Under the pieces are notes generated by a model, which was given only the letters and a program-made list of their open reading frames with translations, did not search any database and was not told where the DNA came from. A DNA stretch of 64,000 nt. It comes from Streptomyces aurantiacus. GTDB lineage: Bacteria > Actinomycetota > Actinomycetes > Streptomycetales > Streptomycetaceae. The DNA lies in the NCBI RefSeq assembly GCF_001418335.1, contig NZ_LIPP01000096.1:1-64000 (forward strand), written 5' to 3'. A program made the position numbers and the translations under genes. Position 1 is the stretch's first letter. Each line of letters begins with the position of its first letter. Shown here piece by piece: positions 62,300-64,000 of the stretch.

Positions 62300-63195
62300 C
62301 GCGACAGGTCCTTTCCGGTGCGTACGTGGTCGGCGATCTGGGCGTGCGTGGCGAACCAGACGTCCTCGTGCGAGGCGATGTGCTCAAGAAGCTCGGCGAG
62401 TATGGAGATGCGGGAGCGATGTCCGATGCAGTGGGGGTGCAGCGTGAGTTGGAAAACCCCGCCGTCGGCGTACGCGCCGTCGAACTCCTCGCGCCAGATC
62501 GTCAGCACTCCGCGTGGTGTTGTGTGGGGCCGCAGCGTGGTGAAGCGGTCCATGGTGAAGTAGGGCGTGTCATCGCGGATCCATTCGGTGGGCACTTCCA
62601 CGATGCCGGTCGGTTCGCCGTCGGCGACGATTTCGTAGCAGTCGTCGTCCGCCATCAACGAGGAGTCGTACGCCAGCCCCAGCTCGCGGATGATCCGCAA
62701 CGAGTGCGGGGAGAAGTCCCATGACGGGGTGCGGATGCCGACCGGCCGCGTCCCGGCGAGAGATTCGAGGGTGTCGGCGGCCCGGAAGGTCAGGTCGCGT
62801 TCGGCCTCGGGAGGCAGTTGGGTGTTGCGCTCGTGGATCCAGCCGTGCAGAGCGATCTCGTGTCCGGCGTCCACGTAGGACTTGACCTCGCCCTCGTGCA
62901 GCAGGGCGGACACGGCCGGCACGAAGAACGTCGACGGCGCCCCGAAGCGTTCCAGCAGTCGCAGAATCCGCGGCACGCCGACGCGAGCGCCGTACTCCCC
63001 CTGCGACAGCTTGCCCGGCAGCACTTCGCCGTCGCGCAGCGGAATCGTCTCGTGATCGGAATCGAACGACAGCGCCACGGCGACCTTCGCGCCACCGGGC
63101 CAGGACTCCGGTCGCAGCGGGCGTCCCGCGCGCACGTGTCCAACGTGCTCACGCCAGGTCGGCTCTTCCCACTGCCACGGCTGCTGCTCGGTCAT
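62296..63195 (-). CDS. Polysaccharide deacetylase-like enzyme
   Basis: 299 residues from ATG 63195 (GGAG 6 nt upstream). NodB fold: VAVALSFDSDHETIPLRDG (metal Asp), APSTFFVPAVSALL, HEIALHGWIHERNTQLPPEA (His pair region), GIRTPSWDFSPHSLRIIREL and FQLTLHPHCIGHRSRISI. It resembles the PuuE/HpPgdA-type group, some of which open cyclic imides or ureides rather than deacetylate sugars; with RidA and amidohydrolases nearby that is plausible. Its stop is coupled to a broken gene. Divergent from the transporter at 63840. Confidence 0.88.
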   Translation of the reverse strand: MTEQQPWQWEEPTWREHVGHVRAGRPLRPESWPGGAKVAVALSFDSDHETIPLRDGEVLPGKLSQGEYGARVGVPRILRLLERFGAPSTFFVPAVSALLHEGEVKSYVDAGHEIALHGWIHERNTQLPPEAERDLTFRAADTLESLAGTRPVGIRTPSWDFSPHSLRIIRELGLAYDSSLMADDDCYEIVADGEPTGIVEVPTEWIRDDTPYFTMDRFTTLRPHTTPRGVLTIWREEFDGAYADGGVFQLTLHPHCIGHRSRISILAELLEHIASHEDVWFATHAQIADHVRTGKDLSR

Positions 63196-63839
63196 GCCTA
63201 CTCCAGTGTGATGTGGTGGTCCGCAAGGACGGGTGCTCAGGGCGGGGCGCGTTCGGCAGCGCGGCCGCCGGCGCCGCGACAACGGGGTGCGCCTGCCGGG
63301 GCCCGGTGGCCCTGCTCAGCGCCCGGGTGGTAGTGGATCGGCCGGACCACCGGAACCGCCGAGCCGCCGGGCTGTCGGACTGCCGGTGCCGCCGGACTGC
63401 CAGGCCGCCGGACGTCCCGATTCCCCGATGGCGATAGCAGGATCGGAACGAAAACACCGTATTGCGGTACTCCGATTCACAGCCCCCTTCACCACCCCCC
63501 ATCTCCCTCGCGCCCATGACGGCGGTATCGGCCATTGACAGCCCGCGTACCGCAACACGATACTCCGTGCCAACGAGCGGTCCAAGGTGGGAGGAAGGCT
63601 CGTACCGATTCGAGCGTGGCTCTCCGCCACGACGGAGACACAGCGCCTGCAGCGGGCCACACGGGCGGCCCCATAGATGACCCCGTGGACGGCATGCCGT
63701 GGCGCCGAGATCACCATCACCGGCTCCGTCGAGTGCGCTCGTCGCCTCGACGCCGCGTCCGCGCCTCAGGTCCGCGCGTCAACCGGCCCGGTCCCGGCCT
63801 CACGGGACTCTCTTACCGCTCCGAGTCGAAGGAGAAGTC
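63196..63839. promoter_or_regulatory. 644-nt divergent control region with 13-bp inverted repeat
   Basis: No gene. CGTATTGCGGTAC (63458-63470) and GTACCGCAACACG (63547-63559) are complementary at 12 of 13 positions, 76 nt apart. A related AATACAGCAATAC lies at 56514 before the CMD gene. The region also contains the predicted IclR motif at 63558. Confidence 0.55.
63558..63572. promoter_or_regulatory. CGATACTCCGTGCCA, second copy of the IclR motif
   Basis: 14 of 15 bases equal the site at 59041. It lies about 268 nt before the transporter start and 362 nt before the deacetylase start. Confidence 0.6.
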
Positions 63840-64000
63840 GTGTCAGCACAAGAGCACACCGTCGCGGTCGGTCACGCAGCCAGTGATGTGCCGGCGGCCA
63901 CGATGACCCGTAAACAGAAGAAGGCGGTCCTCGCCGGCGTTCTCGGTAATGCGATCGAGTACCTGGACTGGGGGATCTACGCGTCCCTGGCCCCGGTCTT
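63840..64000 (+). CDS. MFS transporter, MHS-type (cut by window end)
   Basis: 53 codons visible from GTG 63840, with AAGGAG 6 nt upstream: MTRKQKKAVLAGVLGNAIEY then LDWGIYASLAPV. The pattern AGxLGNxxEWxDWGxYA is the first membrane segment of metabolite:H+ symporters. It is divergent from the deacetylase and probably imports the island's substrate. Confidence 0.8.
   Translation, partial: MSAQEHTVAVGHAASDVPAATMTRKQKKAVLAGVLGNAIEYLDWGIYASLAPV

Noticed and set aside
63462-63695. Short frames between the deacetylase and the transporter
   Set aside because: They overlap inverted repeats and show no coding features; better explained as control region.

Overview
This 64 kb window is high-GC DNA with Streptomyces character: GTG/TTG starts with GGAGG-type ribosome binding sites, many secreted and regulatory genes, an egtA-type ergothioneine gene, an ECF41 sigma factor and a MmyB-type regulator. 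Species cannot be told from the sequence alone. No rRNA, tRNA or CRISPR array was seen.

Layout. 1-11.8 kb is mostly intact: a Ser/Thr kinase cut by the window edge, a protein with a C-terminal FHA domain carrying an in-frame TGA, an NmtR-like ArsR sensor divergent from a P1B-4 metal ATPase and a coupled 2Fe-2S protein, a second ArsR divergent from an MFS exporter across a perfect 34-nt palindrome, a LysR/SDR pair, a DUF427 protein and EgtA. 11.8-33 kb is a graveyard of insertion sequences and broken genes, in which a rifampicin monooxygenase (rox) with a possible rifamycin-associated element, an FG-GAP lipoprotein, a TetR, a MmyB-type regulator, an S1 peptidase whose nucleophile is Thr, and several unknown genes survive. 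Transposase remains of IS630, IS5, ISKra4 and NF041680-like types and two TnsA-like fragments occur here.

33-45 kb holds a DUF6585-like protein, an M20 peptidase/LysR pair, a flavin-binding protein with its TetR, an RHH antitoxin/Fic-like toxin pair behind a 16-bp palindrome, a hydrolase behind a tiny leader ORF whose Shine-Dalgarno can be sequestered, a flavoprotein coupled to an ECF41 sigma factor, and a damaged FAD monooxygenase. 44.6-49.8 kb is a secreted-polysaccharide block (DUF305 lipoprotein, CBM6-DUF1996, CBM32-CBM32-GH16) facing a LacI regulator with two CebR-like palindromes between them.

51.4-64 kb looks like one catabolic island. A leftward series (CapA-like, M20 amidohydrolase, CMD protein, 3-hydroxyisobutyrate dehydrogenase-like, old yellow enzyme, MFS, alpha/beta hydrolase) is divergent from an IclR regulator. 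Further right lie a VOC-RidA fusion and a polysaccharide-deacetylase-like enzyme divergent from an MHS-type transporter. A 15-mer near the IclR promoter recurs with one mismatch near the transporter promoter, suggesting one regulon. The substrate is not evident.

The strongest candidates for new biology are the hairpin-gated leader ORF before a Ser-to-Asn hydrolase, the VOC-RidA fusion, the shared IclR-island motif, the GDTG peptidase, and a membrane-anchored possible beta-barrel fragment near 22.5 kb. Frameshift calls in the 12-33 kb zone could be real decay or consensus errors; raw reads would decide.
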